13,304 nt of DNA from Acidimicrobiaceae bacterium (GCA_002727235.1 PBWL01000037.1:1936-15239), one strand, 5' to 3'. Shown: positions 5,385 through 13,304, counted from the first letter of the stretch. Notes: generated from the letters alone by a model not told the origin. Numbers and translations are program-made.

Positions 5385-7697
5385 CTAAAAACTGCCCTCG
5401 CTCACGCGGTCGATCTTCTGCATCACGATGAGATCTTCGTGAAGTTCCATCCACACATCGTGGAATGACTCGCACATCACACCGGTGAAACGTTGTGACT
5501 GCCCGTCATCAATCGCGGTCAATGCTTCAAGGAGTCGGCGTCGATACAAGTTGAGACGAGGCACGGCAGTTGCTAGCTCGGAAATCACCGGCTCTGATCG
5601 CATGTACAAGTCGCGAAGCCGTGCAATGCATGCTGCGTCATAGTCGTCATCGTCATGGGAATTTGGTTCTCCATCACGAACCTGCCAGTCGGTGCAGACC
5701 TGTTTGAACTCGGTATTCAAAGACAGAAATGATTCGTAGGCGTCGCTCATTTCGGTGATTGGATCAGAAGCCGCAAGGTGATCGTCGATACGAGACCTTC
5801 CGCTCGGTGCGAGCATGTACATGTTGCGGGCTTCTATGAAATTCACCTGCTCGTCGGCGACGAGACGCTCGACAACTTGGGAAGGGTCGACACCGATACT
5901 CTGCCGAAGCCCGTCGCCCGTTGCGAATCCTCGTAGACGCAGCACACGAAGGACATCGATGTCGGTGATCGACTCGACGTCAACCCCTCCGTCAGTTGTT
6001 TGGTTTGGGGGCGATTCGGTTTGGGCGTTCGCCGTCGCCGAGGCGGCACGAAAGAACGACTCTCCACTCACGACAGTCGAACCCGACTGCAGCACCGTTT
6101 GTGCAGCCACAAGTCGAGTGACCGGCACCCGATACGGAGAGCAACTCAGCGAGGTGCAACCTGCACCAATGAGGAACGCAATCGAACCGGGTTCGCCGGC
6201 GTGTTCGCCGCACACGCCAATGTTGATTGAAGGCCTCTCGTTTCGGGCATCTGAGATCGCAGTGGCGATGAGAGTTCCAACCGCAACCTGATCAAGCACT
6301 TCGAACGGGTTGTCGTCGATGAGGCCAAGCGATCGGTATCGAGGCAACAGTCGAGCCTCCACATCATCACGACTGAGTCCGAAGGTCATCTGAGTGAGGT
6401 CATTGGTTCCGAACGAAAAGAAATCAGCATCTTGAGCGATCTCACGCGCAAGCAATGCGGCCCGGGGGGTCTCAATCATCGCTCCAACCGTCAATGAATC
6501 GTTGAGCATCCCCTCGGAGTCAACCTCGGCTTGCGCGCCTCGCACCCACTCTCGGGCGAGCCTGAACTCAGCCGGATCATTGATAAGCGGAATCATGACC
6601 TCAATCTTCGGACGGCAGCCACCACTGAGTGCGCTGAGAGCCGCCCGACACAGGGAGCGCACCTGAGCCTCGTACAGTCCTGCACGTACCGCGCCGAGGC
6701 GTACACCACGGGTTCCAAGCATGGGGTTCACTTCACGAAGCTTCACGACAGCGTCAAGAAGTTCGTTCTGTTCGTCATTCAACTCACCCGCTCCGTGGCT
6801 GACAAAAAGTTCATCTGCTTCCGGCAAAAACTCATGCAGCGGCGGGTCGAGAAGTCGAATGGTGACCGGACGCTCCCCCATGACATCGAGCAGTTCGTCG
6901 AAGTCACGCTCTTGCGCCTGCTCGAGGTCGTTCAGGAAGCCCTCTTGGGTTTCGGCGTCGTCACTGAGAATGAACGACCGCATGATCGGCAGTCGATCAT
7001 CGGTGAGAAACATGTGCTCGGTTCGACAAAGCCCGATACCGACTGCCCCGTGCTCGAGCGACCGTTGAGCATCGCGTCCGGTATCTGCATTGGCACGGAT
7101 CGATACGACTCCGTTGGTGATGGTGTCAGCCCAATCGAGCAGTTGCCACAACTCAGGGGGGACTTGCTGTTGATCGGTATCGATTGCTCCTCGATAGATC
7201 GTTCCGGCGCGACCGTCGATCGAGATGATGTCGCCTTCGGTGAATTCGACGCCGTGTATCGTCACCGTCGAGCCGTCAACCTCGACATCAGATGACCCGA
7301 CGACGGCGGGAATTCCCCACCGTCGAGCCACAACCGCAGCGTGACTCGACATTCCTCCGTGCATGGTGACGATCCCGACCGATGCCTGCATTCCCAGCAC
7401 ATCGTCGGGTGTGGTCACCGGCCGCACCAGAATGACCGACCGACCCTCATCAGATTTCTGCAGAGCATGCGCAGCTGATGTCACGATCTCGCCAGAAGCC
7501 GCACCCGGTGATGCCCCGATTCCTGATCCGAGCGCAGTTGTTGCAGGGCTCGCTATTTCGACGTGCAGCAATCGGTCAACCAGTTCCGGTGCAACCCTCT
7601 GCACCACCTCGAGCACCATTTCTGCCGAGCCCGAGTTGCTCGCCGTGACGACGTGGTCAATGAGCTCCTGTCGTGTAGAGATCTGTGGGTTGCTCAT
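5385..7697 (-). CDS. PPDK-like PEP-utilizing enzyme lacking the ATP-grasp domain, with C-terminal winged-helix-like extension
   Basis: Protein of 770 residues resembling the C-terminal part of pyruvate phosphate dikinase. Residues 26-46 match the PPDK linker just after its ATP-grasp domain (RVAPELVDRLLH). The swivelling phospho-His domain follows (about 57-172; GGMSSHAAVVARRWGIPA, H119). The PEP/pyruvate TIM barrel (about 195-537) keeps its active-site residues: CRTEHMF (R225), RLLDPP (R281), MLGTRG, MIETPRA (E409), FGTNDLTQ (N432, D433) and GVCGEHAGEP (C496). No ATP-grasp domain is present. After a linker (550-575), residues 576-642 look like a winged helix and 645-770 are helical with an acidic patch. 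The start at 7697 has AGGGG 6 nt upstream; a longer frame reaching 7865 overlaps kgd and lacks domain character. It may transfer phosphate between PEP and an unknown acceptor; this is inference. Confidence 0.82.
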   Translation of the reverse strand: MSNPQISTRQELIDHVVTASNSGSAEMVLEVVQRVAPELVDRLLHVEIASPATTALGSGIGASPGAASGEIVTSAAHALQKSDEGRSVILVRPVTTPDDVLGMQASVGIVTMHGGMSSHAAVVARRWGIPAVVGSSDVEVDGSTVTIHGVEFTEGDIISIDGRAGTIYRGAIDTDQQQVPPELWQLLDWADTITNGVVSIRANADTGRDAQRSLEHGAVGIGLCRTEHMFLTDDRLPIMRSFILSDDAETQEGFLNDLEQAQERDFDELLDVMGERPVTIRLLDPPLHEFLPEADELFVSHGAGELNDEQNELLDAVVKLREVNPMLGTRGVRLGAVRAGLYEAQVRSLCRAALSALSGGCRPKIEVMIPLINDPAEFRLAREWVRGAQAEVDSEGMLNDSLTVGAMIETPRAALLAREIAQDADFFSFGTNDLTQMTFGLSRDDVEARLLPRYRSLGLIDDNPFEVLDQVAVGTLIATAISDARNERPSINIGVCGEHAGEPGSIAFLIGAGCTSLSCSPYRVPVTRLVAAQTVLQSGSTVVSGESFFRAASATANAQTESPPNQTTDGGVDVESITDIDVLRVLRLRGFATGDGLRQSIGVDPSQVVERLVADEQVNFIEARNMYMLAPSGRSRIDDHLAASDPITEMSDAYESFLSLNTEFKQVCTDWQVRDGEPNSHDDDDYDAACIARLRDLYMRSEPVISELATAVPRLNLYRRRLLEALTAIDDGQSQRFTGVMCESFHDVWMELHEDLIVMQKIDRVSEGSF

Positions 7698-7703
7698 CGC
7701 CGG

Positions 7704-7708
7704 CCCCT
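7704..7708 (-). promoter_or_regulatory. Shine-Dalgarno AGGGG of the PEP-enzyme gene
   Basis: AGGGG at 7708..7704 is 6 nt before the ATG at 7697 and supports that start over the in-frame extension into kgd. Confidence 0.6.
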
Positions 7709-7723
7709 GTGGCGCATAGTGAA

Positions 7724-7729
7724 ACGCTA
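7724..7729 (-). promoter_or_regulatory. Possible -10 box (TAGCGT) for the PEP-enzyme gene
   Basis: TAGCGT on the minus strand lies in the 67-bp gap after kgd and would give a leader of about 20 nt including the Shine-Dalgarno sequence. No -35 is evident. Read-through from kgd is an alternative, since no terminator hairpin is seen in the gap. Confidence 0.25.
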
Positions 7730-7764
7730 GTCGCCGACAGACCGTGTTGGTTCGCTGAGTGGCC

Positions 7765-10700
7765 TTAGAGGCCGGAGAACAGAGCGTCCATGAGATCGGC
7801 GAGCTCTTGATCGTGCACTGTCTTTGATCCGGTCGCTGGACTGCCCGATTCGAAGCGGGCGACATGACGGAAGTCGTACCCGCGCTCTTTCACTCTCCAG
7901 AACCGGTGCTCGATGAACTTCCACGCTCCCATATTCTCTGGTTCTTCTTGGAGCCAGACGACTTCACGGGCGTTCGGATAGAACTCCAGCACACCAAACA
8001 TCTGCTCGGTTGGGAGGGGGTACAACTGCTCAACGCGCACTACCGCTACCGGGGCATTGCGCTGGTCTCGTTCAGCCATGGCATCCCAGGCGACCTTCCC
8101 TGAACAGAACACGATGCGTTGCACCGCATTTCTATCTTCCACGTGCGGGTCGTCGATGACTTCTTTGAACGACCCAGTGGTCAGTTCGTCGATGTGCGAG
8201 CGGGTTTGGCGCATCCGAAGCCCCTGCTTCGGTGTGAAGATCACCAGAGGGGTCTGCCGCTCGCTGTGTACTTGCCGGCGGAGCAGATGGAAGTACTGCG
8301 CAGCTGTCGTTGCGTTGCACAACTGGATGTTGTCTTCGGCCGCCAGAATAAGGAAGCGTTCAATTCGCGCCGAGGAATGTTCTGGTCCCTGACCTTCGTA
8401 ACCGTGCGGGAGGAGGAGCACGAGTCCGTTCTGTTGGTCCCATTTGTCTTCAGCTGCGACGAGATATTGATCGATCACGATCTGGGCACCGTTGATGAAG
8501 TCGCCAAACTGCGCCTCCCACATCACGAGCGCTGATGGGTTTGCCTGCGCGTACCCATATTCGTACCCGAGCGCTGCATACTCGCTCAGCAACGAGTCGT
8601 ACACCCAGAACTTGGAGTCTTCGTCGGTGAGTGTGTCAAGTGGAATCCACTGTTCACCGGTTTCGTAATCGACGAGTGATGCATGGCGCTGGCTGAACGT
8701 TCCGCGGCGGGAATCTTCACCTGCGAGTCGCACAGAGCGACCGTCGAGAAGGAGCGAGCCAATCGCAAGAGCCTCACCGGTGGCCCAGTCGATTTCTCCG
8801 CTTTCTTCGAAGAGTTGCTGACGACCCTCGAACTGCTTTGCAAGTTTCGGGTGTGGCGTGAACCCTTCGGGGTAGTCGGTCAAGCGGTTGAACACCCGGT
8901 CGAGCACTGGCCGATCAACTCCGGTTGGGATCGGAGGAAGGACCCCAATCGGGTTCGGTGGTGGTGGCGCTTTAAACGGTTCGGTGGCTTTTGACCGGGT
9001 TTCGTCGAGCGCGGCCTGCAATTTTGTTTGGAAGTCGGTAAGTGCCTGCTCTGCTTCATCGACGTCAATGTCGCCTCGGGTCACCAAGGTTTCGACGTAC
9101 AGCTTTCGGACGCTTCTGCGTTCGGCGATCGCCCGATACATGAGTGGTTGGGTGTAGCTCGGGTCGTCACCTTCGTTGTGACCGTGTCGCCGGTAGCAGA
9201 CCATGTCGATGACGACATCTTTCTGGAATGTCTGCCGATATTCCCATGCGAGTTGTGCCACTCGAGCGCACGCTTCTGGGTCGTCACCGTTCACGTGGAA
9301 AATTGGAACCTGAATCGACTTCGCAACATCGGAGCAGTACAGCGATGACCGTGCGAACTGGGGAGCGGTCGTGAACCCGATCTGATTATTGATGATGAGG
9401 TGAATGGTGCCACCGACGCGGTATCCACTGATATCGCTCATCGCCAAGCATTCAGCGACGATGCCCTGGCCTGCGAACGCGGCATCTCCGTGAACGAGCA
9501 GCGGCAGAACAGAGTACGAAAGCGGAGGATTAATTCGATCTTGGCGTGATCGGGCGATTCCCATCACGATCGGGTTGACGGTTTCAAGGTGACTTGGGTT
9601 TGCCGCAAGTTCGACATCGATATGCGCGCCGCTCGGGCTCGTGTAGTGCCCGGTGGCGCCGAGATGGTATTTCACGTCGCCGGAACCTTGCACAGTGCTC
9701 GGATCGAGGTGCCCCTCGAACTCGGCAAAAATGGCTTCGTGGCTCTTGCCCATGATGTTCGACAACACGTTGAGGCGACCCCGGTGGGCCATACCAATCA
9801 CAGCCCCATCGAGGTTTGCCTCGGCAGCGCTCGACAAGATGGTGTCAAGAATCGGGATGGCGCTCTCCGCGCCTTCAATGCCAAACCGCTTTGTGCCGAC
9901 GTACTTCGTTGCGAGAAAGCGTTCGAAGGCCTCCGCCGCATTGAGTCGCTCAAGAATCCGAAGTTTCTCATCATGCTCGAACTGAACAGGCGAACCTTCA
10001 AGGCGAGCTTGCATCCATTCCTGTTCTTCAGTGTTCTGAATGTGCATGTACTCAACGCCGATCTTGCTGCAATACGCATCGCGCAGAACGCTGAGTAGAT
10101 CGCCAAGACGCATCTTTGGTTTGCCACCGACATTGTCGGTCAAGAATTCACGGTCAAGGTCCCAGATAGTCAAGCCGTAGGTTGCGGGATCGAGTTCTTT
10201 CGGGGTTCGGGGCGCTTTCCATTTCAGTGGGTCGAGGTCGGCCATTAGATGGCCACGCACCCGGTGGACGCGAATGAGTTTTGCAACTGCCATTTGCTTG
10301 GCGAGCATCGCCTCTTCACGGTCGATCGGATTGGTGTCGTTTTCCCACTCAACCGCCTCATACGGAATCTCAAGGGCGTGGAAAATATCGACATAAAAGT
10401 TGTGCTCTCCGAGCAGCAACTCGTGAACACGCTTCAAAAAGAGCCCAGACTCGGCTCCTTGGATAATGCGATGGTCGTAGGTGCTGGTGACGGTTACGAC
10501 CTTAGAAATTCCCAGCGACGAGAGGTTTGTTCGGTCGGCACCTTCAAACTCTGCCGGGTAATCAATGTTGCCGACTCCGACGATGACGCCTTGACCGGGC
10601 ATCAACCGAGGAACTGACTGCACGGTTCCGATCGTTCCCGGATTCGTCAGGGTGATGTTTGCGCCCTGAAAGTCGTCGACGGTGAGTTTGTTGTTGCGAA

Positions 10701-11397
10701 CTTTCCGAATGATCTCTTCGTAGGCGGCGAGGAAGCCCGCAAACGACATGGTGTCGGCATCACGAAGCACGGGCACAACGAGCGATCTCGTTCCGTCGCC
10801 CTTGTCGACATCGACGGCGAGGCCCATGTTGACCGATGTTGCCTTGATGAGGTGAGGCTTCCCATCTGCGCCCTCCACAAACCCGTTTCGCATGTTGGGA
10901 GCGGCATCTGCGATCGCCCTAACGATTGCGTAGCCGATGAGGTGGGTAAAGCTGACCTTTGCCTGTCCGGTGCGCTCGCGGTACGAGTTAATTGCCTTAC
11001 GGTTGACCTCTAGCAGTTTCGCTGGCACATTTCTGAAGCTTGTCGCGGTCGGCACCGAGAGACTGTTCTTCATGTTCTCGACGATTCGTGCTGCGACGCC
11101 GCGAATCGGTGTGCCGACTTCGGGAGCGTCACCATTGCTGGCAGGTGTCGTTGTGTGCGAGACGCTCGCAGGCTGCGGTGTCGCAGAAGCGGCGGGCGCC
11201 GGAGTAACCGCGTCGGCCGACGGCGACGGTGTCGAAGTAGGTGTGGTTGTCCCTACTGCCGTTTGGCCGTTTGGCCTGTAATCAGAAAAGAACTCTTTCC
11301 ACGAGTCTCCAACCGAATCAGCGTCTGCGCAGAAACGCTCGTACATTTCTTCGACGAGCCATGAGTTGGCTCCAAATGCTGCGGGGGGTTCCGACAC
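7765..11397 (-). CDS. kgd: Multifunctional 2-oxoglutarate dehydrogenase (E2-E1 fusion, Kgd/OdhA)
   Basis: TCA-cycle enzyme of 1210 residues (M. tuberculosis Kgd is about 1230). It decarboxylates 2-oxoglutarate with thiamine diphosphate and passes the succinyl group on. Order: N-terminal helix (10-41, NSWLVEEMYERF), a Pro/Ala/Thr/Ser linker (44-92), an E2 acyltransferase domain (about 95-335) with catalytic DHRIIQGA (H309), then E1 (about 360-1210) with GMAHRGRLN (H538), HLGATGHY, NPSHLETVNP (H603), HGDAAFAGQG (D638), IINNQIGFT and RRHGHNEGDDP. There is no lipoyl domain, as in actinobacterial homologues that borrow lipoyl groups from a separate E2 in a mixed complex with Lpd. Known homologues are inhibited by the FHA protein GarA/OdhI. 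The GTG start gives the family N-terminus; no Shine-Dalgarno sequence precedes it, but TACGCT ends 7 nt upstream. A proline-rich loop (PPPPNP) lies in E1. Confidence 0.96.
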   Translation of the reverse strand: MSEPPAAFGANSWLVEEMYERFCADADSVGDSWKEFFSDYRPNGQTAVGTTTPTSTPSPSADAVTPAPAASATPQPASVSHTTTPASNGDAPEVGTPIRGVAARIVENMKNSLSVPTATSFRNVPAKLLEVNRKAINSYRERTGQAKVSFTHLIGYAIVRAIADAAPNMRNGFVEGADGKPHLIKATSVNMGLAVDVDKGDGTRSLVVPVLRDADTMSFAGFLAAYEEIIRKVRNNKLTVDDFQGANITLTNPGTIGTVQSVPRLMPGQGVIVGVGNIDYPAEFEGADRTNLSSLGISKVVTVTSTYDHRIIQGAESGLFLKRVHELLLGEHNFYVDIFHALEIPYEAVEWENDTNPIDREEAMLAKQMAVAKLIRVHRVRGHLMADLDPLKWKAPRTPKELDPATYGLTIWDLDREFLTDNVGGKPKMRLGDLLSVLRDAYCSKIGVEYMHIQNTEEQEWMQARLEGSPVQFEHDEKLRILERLNAAEAFERFLATKYVGTKRFGIEGAESAIPILDTILSSAAEANLDGAVIGMAHRGRLNVLSNIMGKSHEAIFAEFEGHLDPSTVQGSGDVKYHLGATGHYTSPSGAHIDVELAANPSHLETVNPIVMGIARSRQDRINPPLSYSVLPLLVHGDAAFAGQGIVAECLAMSDISGYRVGGTIHLIINNQIGFTTAPQFARSSLYCSDVAKSIQVPIFHVNGDDPEACARVAQLAWEYRQTFQKDVVIDMVCYRRHGHNEGDDPSYTQPLMYRAIAERRSVRKLYVETLVTRGDIDVDEAEQALTDFQTKLQAALDETRSKATEPFKAPPPPNPIGVLPPIPTGVDRPVLDRVFNRLTDYPEGFTPHPKLAKQFEGRQQLFEESGEIDWATGEALAIGSLLLDGRSVRLAGEDSRRGTFSQRHASLVDYETGEQWIPLDTLTDEDSKFWVYDSLLSEYAALGYEYGYAQANPSALVMWEAQFGDFINGAQIVIDQYLVAAEDKWDQQNGLVLLLPHGYEGQGPEHSSARIERFLILAAEDNIQLCNATTAAQYFHLLRRQVHSERQTPLVIFTPKQGLRMRQTRSHIDELTTGSFKEVIDDPHVEDRNAVQRIVFCSGKVAWDAMAERDQRNAPVAVVRVEQLYPLPTEQMFGVLEFYPNAREVVWLQEEPENMGAWKFIEHRFWRVKERGYDFRHVARFESGSPATGSKTVHDQELADLMDALFSGL

Positions 11398-11404
11398 GCT
11401 GGCA

Positions 11405-11410
11405 AGCGTA
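11405..11410 (-). promoter_or_regulatory. Putative -10 box (TACGCT) for kgd
   Basis: TACGCT at 11410..11405 is followed by 7 nt and then the GTG at 11397, within the 24-bp gap after the oxygenase stop. It suggests that kgd can be transcribed on its own as a leaderless mRNA, possibly besides read-through from the oxygenase gene. The -35 is not clear. Confidence 0.45.
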
Positions 11411-11421
11411 CTGGCGCGAAA

Positions 11422-12276
11422 TCAATCTGAGGAATCTTGGCTTCGGAGTTCTGCGATTCGTTCGGCGAGCAGTTCTTCTGCGGTTCGACCGTCGGTGATG
11501 ATGACATCATCGGCAGCAGCGAGGAACAACGGCATCGACATACGAGCACGGTGTGCAGCCTCTCCGGTTGGGTTCACCACTCTGTGTGTTGTCGCCGGTA
11601 GGTAACCCTCCGTTGCGCGATCGAGCATCTCCCCACAGTTCACTGCAATCGATCCGGGGTCGCAGGGAACCTCGTACCACTCTCCGTCTGCGCCTAACAG
11701 TTCGAGTCCTGTCTCGTTGCTGGCTGGAAGCACGGTCAACAAATTGATGTCTTCGTGGGCCGCGGCACGCACGGCTCCTTCGGGTGCGTCACTTTCGAGC
11801 GGCGGATACCGCAAAATCCGCAGCAGGGTACGGGAGTTTCCTGTGAGCATGTCGGCGACCGGCCGCGAGAGCTTTTCAGCGACTTCCGACGGGATATTCG
11901 CATCAACCCAACCCAGCAGAGTCGACGCCACATCGGTGGCAATATCTCGGTATCTCATCGCGTCATCGGAGACCTCTGACGGATACTTGTCGCTCCACGG
12001 GTACACGTGAAAGAACTCTTTGAGATCTCGGACGGTTCTGCCTTTTGCCGTTTCGGCAATTTTTGGCGGGAAATACCCCTCTTGGTTGTCGGGGCCGACC
12101 GTGTATGCCTCGGCTGCGCCGCTCGTAAAGAATTCTTCCCACTCGGCGTAGAGGCTTTGCACAAGTTCCCACGACAACGGGTGATTCGTCACAACGGCGA
12201 ATCCAGTGGTTCGAAGGCTCTCAGTGAAACGCTCAGGAGCGTCTGCTGCTGTGAAATCGACAACATCAGGTGTCAT
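11422..12276 (-). CDS. Fe(II)/2-oxoglutarate-dependent oxygenase, isopenicillin N synthase-like
   Basis: Non-haem iron oxygenase of 284 residues. The N-terminal DIOX_N-like region (about 3-115) includes VVDFTAADAPERF, the TTGFAVVTNHPLS segment and GYFPPKIAET. The C-terminal double-stranded beta-helix carries the iron ligands H174 and D176 (AAAHEDINLLTVL) and H231 (ATTHRVVNP), and the RxS motif (R245, S247 in RARMSMP) that binds the 2-oxoglutarate carboxylate. All cofactor residues are present, so the enzyme should be active, but the oxidised substrate cannot be named. It lies 24 bp upstream of kgd on the same strand; both enzymes would use 2-oxoglutarate. A GTG two codons earlier (12282) is possible, but TACGAT ends 6 nt before the ATG at 12276, which favours that start as a leaderless one. 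Confidence 0.88.
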   Translation of the reverse strand: MTPDVVDFTAADAPERFTESLRTTGFAVVTNHPLSWELVQSLYAEWEEFFTSGAAEAYTVGPDNQEGYFPPKIAETAKGRTVRDLKEFFHVYPWSDKYPSEVSDDAMRYRDIATDVASTLLGWVDANIPSEVAEKLSRPVADMLTGNSRTLLRILRYPPLESDAPEGAVRAAAHEDINLLTVLPASNETGLELLGADGEWYEVPCDPGSIAVNCGEMLDRATEGYLPATTHRVVNPTGEAAHRARMSMPLFLAAADDVIITDGRTAEELLAERIAELRSQDSSD

Positions 12277-12282
12277 GTACAC

Positions 12283-12288
12283 ATCGTA
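12283..12288 (-). promoter_or_regulatory. Putative -10 box (TACGAT) for the oxygenase gene
   Basis: TACGAT at 12288..12283 is followed by GTGTAC and the ATG at 12276. Spacing fits transcription from the start codon itself. GTGGCA, 17 bp further upstream, is a weak -35 match (4 of 6 to TTGACA). Confidence 0.5.
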
Positions 12289-12382
12289 TTACTCGGGCAT
12301 AACGATGCCACTCGAACCCACCTACCGCTGATGTGACTTCCGGCAAGGTCGCTTCGAGCGGCGTGGCTCTGAGCGACGGCGT

Positions 12383-12388
12383 TAGCCT
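12383..12388 (+). promoter_or_regulatory. Possible -10 box (TAGCCT) for ettA
   Basis: TAGCCT lies 9 nt before the ATG at 12398, giving a leader of about 2 nt. No Shine-Dalgarno sequence is visible. Spacing is less exact than for the other leaderless candidates. The 121-bp divergent gap shared with the oxygenase gene (12277-12397) otherwise shows no clear site. Confidence 0.3.
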
Positions 12389-12397
12389 CAAGAACGC

Positions 12398-13304
12398 ATG
12401 GCTCATGAGTTCATTTACACCTGTTACAAACTTGCCCGCCACTACCCGCCCGATCGGACGGTGCTAGAGAACATCTCGCTGTCGTTCTACCCCGGGGCAA
12501 AAATCGGCGTTATCGGATCGAACGGTTCGGGTAAGTCGAGTCTGTTGAAAATCATGGCGGGGCTTGACGATGGCTACTCCGGTGAAGCTCGACTCACGCC
12601 TGGGTTCACTGTTGGTTACCTCGCTCAGGAACCAAAACTTGACCCCAATAAAGATGTCCGGGGCAACGTCATGGATGGCGTTGCCGAGGTTCAGTCGCTC
12701 ATTGATCGTTACAACGAGGTTATGGCGAAATGGGCTGACCCAGACGCCGACTACGACAAGATCGGCAAAGAGCAAGCTGAACTCGAAGACAAGATCGCCG
12801 CTGCCGATGCGTGGAGCCTTGATCGAAACGTCGAGATCGCGATGGATGCGCTTCGTTGCCCACCCGACGATGCCGATGTCAGCACACTGTCCGGTGGTGA
12901 GCGTCGACGTGTCGCATTGTGCCGTCTGTTGCTGAGCCGGCCTGACCTGCTGCTCCTCGACGAGCCCACAAACCATCTCGATGCCGAGAGTGTCTATTGG
13001 CTAGAGCGGTTCTTGCAGGATTACAGCGGCACCGTTGTCGCAATCACTCACGACCGTTACTTCCTCGACAACGTCGCACAGTGGATTCTCGAACTTGATC
13101 GGGGGCGCGGTATCCCGTTCGAGGGGAACTACTCCAGTTGGCTCGAGCAAAAACAGGCTCGACTTGCACAAGAGGAGAAGTCAAACGAGGCTCGCCGTCG
13201 AACCCTTGAGCGAGAACTCGATTGGGTGCGCATGGCACCAAAAGCGCGCCAGGCGAAGGGCAAGGCGCGGCTCGCGGCATACGAAAAACTGCACGCAGAG
13301 GCCG
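12398..13304 (+). CDS. ettA: Energy-dependent translational throttle protein EttA (ABC-F), 3' end outside window
   Basis: ABC-F ATPase that binds the ribosomal E site and gates the first elongation step according to ATP/ADP; about 302 of the usual 550-560 residues are present and the frame stays open to the window end. N-terminus MAHEFIYTCYKLARHY and SFYPGAKIGVIG are EttA-like. First nucleotide-binding domain: Walker A GSNGSGKSS (40-48), the inserted arm (about 95-140, rich in charged helix), signature LSGGE (164-168), Walker B LLLLDEP with catalytic E189, and switch H218 in THDRYF. The interdomain linker, which contacts P-site tRNA, begins after FEGNYSSW (241-248) and contains ELDWVRMAPKARQAKGKARL, close to E. 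coli EttA. The second nucleotide-binding domain lies outside. The gene has no transmembrane segments and diverges from the oxygenase gene. Confidence 0.95.
   Translation, partial: MAHEFIYTCYKLARHYPPDRTVLENISLSFYPGAKIGVIGSNGSGKSSLLKIMAGLDDGYSGEARLTPGFTVGYLAQEPKLDPNKDVRGNVMDGVAEVQSLIDRYNEVMAKWADPDADYDKIGKEQAELEDKIAAADAWSLDRNVEIAMDALRCPPDDADVSTLSGGERRRVALCRLLLSRPDLLLLDEPTNHLDAESVYWLERFLQDYSGTVVAITHDRYFLDNVAQWILELDRGRGIPFEGNYSSWLEQKQARLAQEEKSNEARRRTLERELDWVRMAPKARQAKGKARLAAYEKLHAEA

Noticed and set aside
6531..7295. Plus-strand open frame of 254 residues
   Set aside because: It lies wholly antisense to the PEP-barrel domain, whose conserved motifs are on the minus strand, and has no recognisable domain of its own.
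7698..7865. In-frame upstream extension of the PEP-enzyme gene by 56 codons
   Set aside because: It overlaps the 3' end of kgd by about 100 bp, shows no conserved character, and the ATG at 7697 has a Shine-Dalgarno sequence and the expected PPDK-linker N-terminus.
9589..10098. Plus-strand open frame of 169 residues
   Set aside because: Antisense to the E1 domain of kgd; no domain character and no ribosome binding site.
12464..12976. Minus-strand open frame of 170 residues
   Set aside because: Antisense to ettA, whose Walker A, signature and Walker B motifs are on the plus strand. ettA is easily missed because it has no stop codon in the window.

Overview
The window reads as chromosomal core DNA from an actinobacterium (Actinomycetota). 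The best marker is a 1210-residue 2-oxoglutarate dehydrogenase in which an E2 acyltransferase domain without a lipoyl domain is fused ahead of the E1 domain, the Kgd/OdhA layout of actinobacteria. A UvrD2-type helicase with an HRDC-like tail and a bPH2 membrane protein fit this. Moderate GC and Lys/Ala-rich histone-like tails are compatible with the Acidimicrobiia, but that placement is inference. No tRNA, rRNA, CRISPR array, insertion sequence or phage gene is visible.

Layout. A membrane PH-domain gene (61-552, minus) and a UvrD2-like helicase (576-2486, plus) diverge from a 23-bp gap. Exonuclease III (2493-3266, minus) converges on the helicase and is translationally coupled (ATGA overlap) to the gene before it, which encodes a NYN/Zc3h12a-like nuclease, an S1-like domain and a histone-H1-like tail (3263-4552, minus). 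A HAD hydrolase (4729-5361, plus) diverges from that pair. It converges on a PPDK-like PEP enzyme that lacks its ATP-grasp domain and carries an extra C-terminal region (5385-7697, minus). Upstream of that on the same strand lie kgd (7765-11397) and an isopenicillin-N-synthase-like Fe(II)/2OG oxygenase (11422-12276). The translation factor ettA (12398-13304, plus) diverges from the oxygenase and runs off the window end.

How the genes work together. Two themes stand out: nucleic-acid maintenance on the left (helicase, AP endonuclease, putative RNase/DNA-binding protein) and central carbon metabolism on the right (PEP/pyruvate chemistry next to 2-oxoglutarate oxidation). EttA links energy charge to translation. 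Most genes look individually promoted rather than joined in one long operon.

The most interesting points are: (a) the PEP enzyme with intact phospho-His and PEP-barrel residues but no nucleotide domain, plus a winged-helix-like region; (b) the nuclease-S1-H1-tail fusion coupled to exonuclease III; (c) a recurring TACNNT -10-like box 6-7 nt before the start codon of four genes that lack Shine-Dalgarno sequences, suggesting leaderless mRNAs, including two such boxes overlapping back to back in 10 bp.
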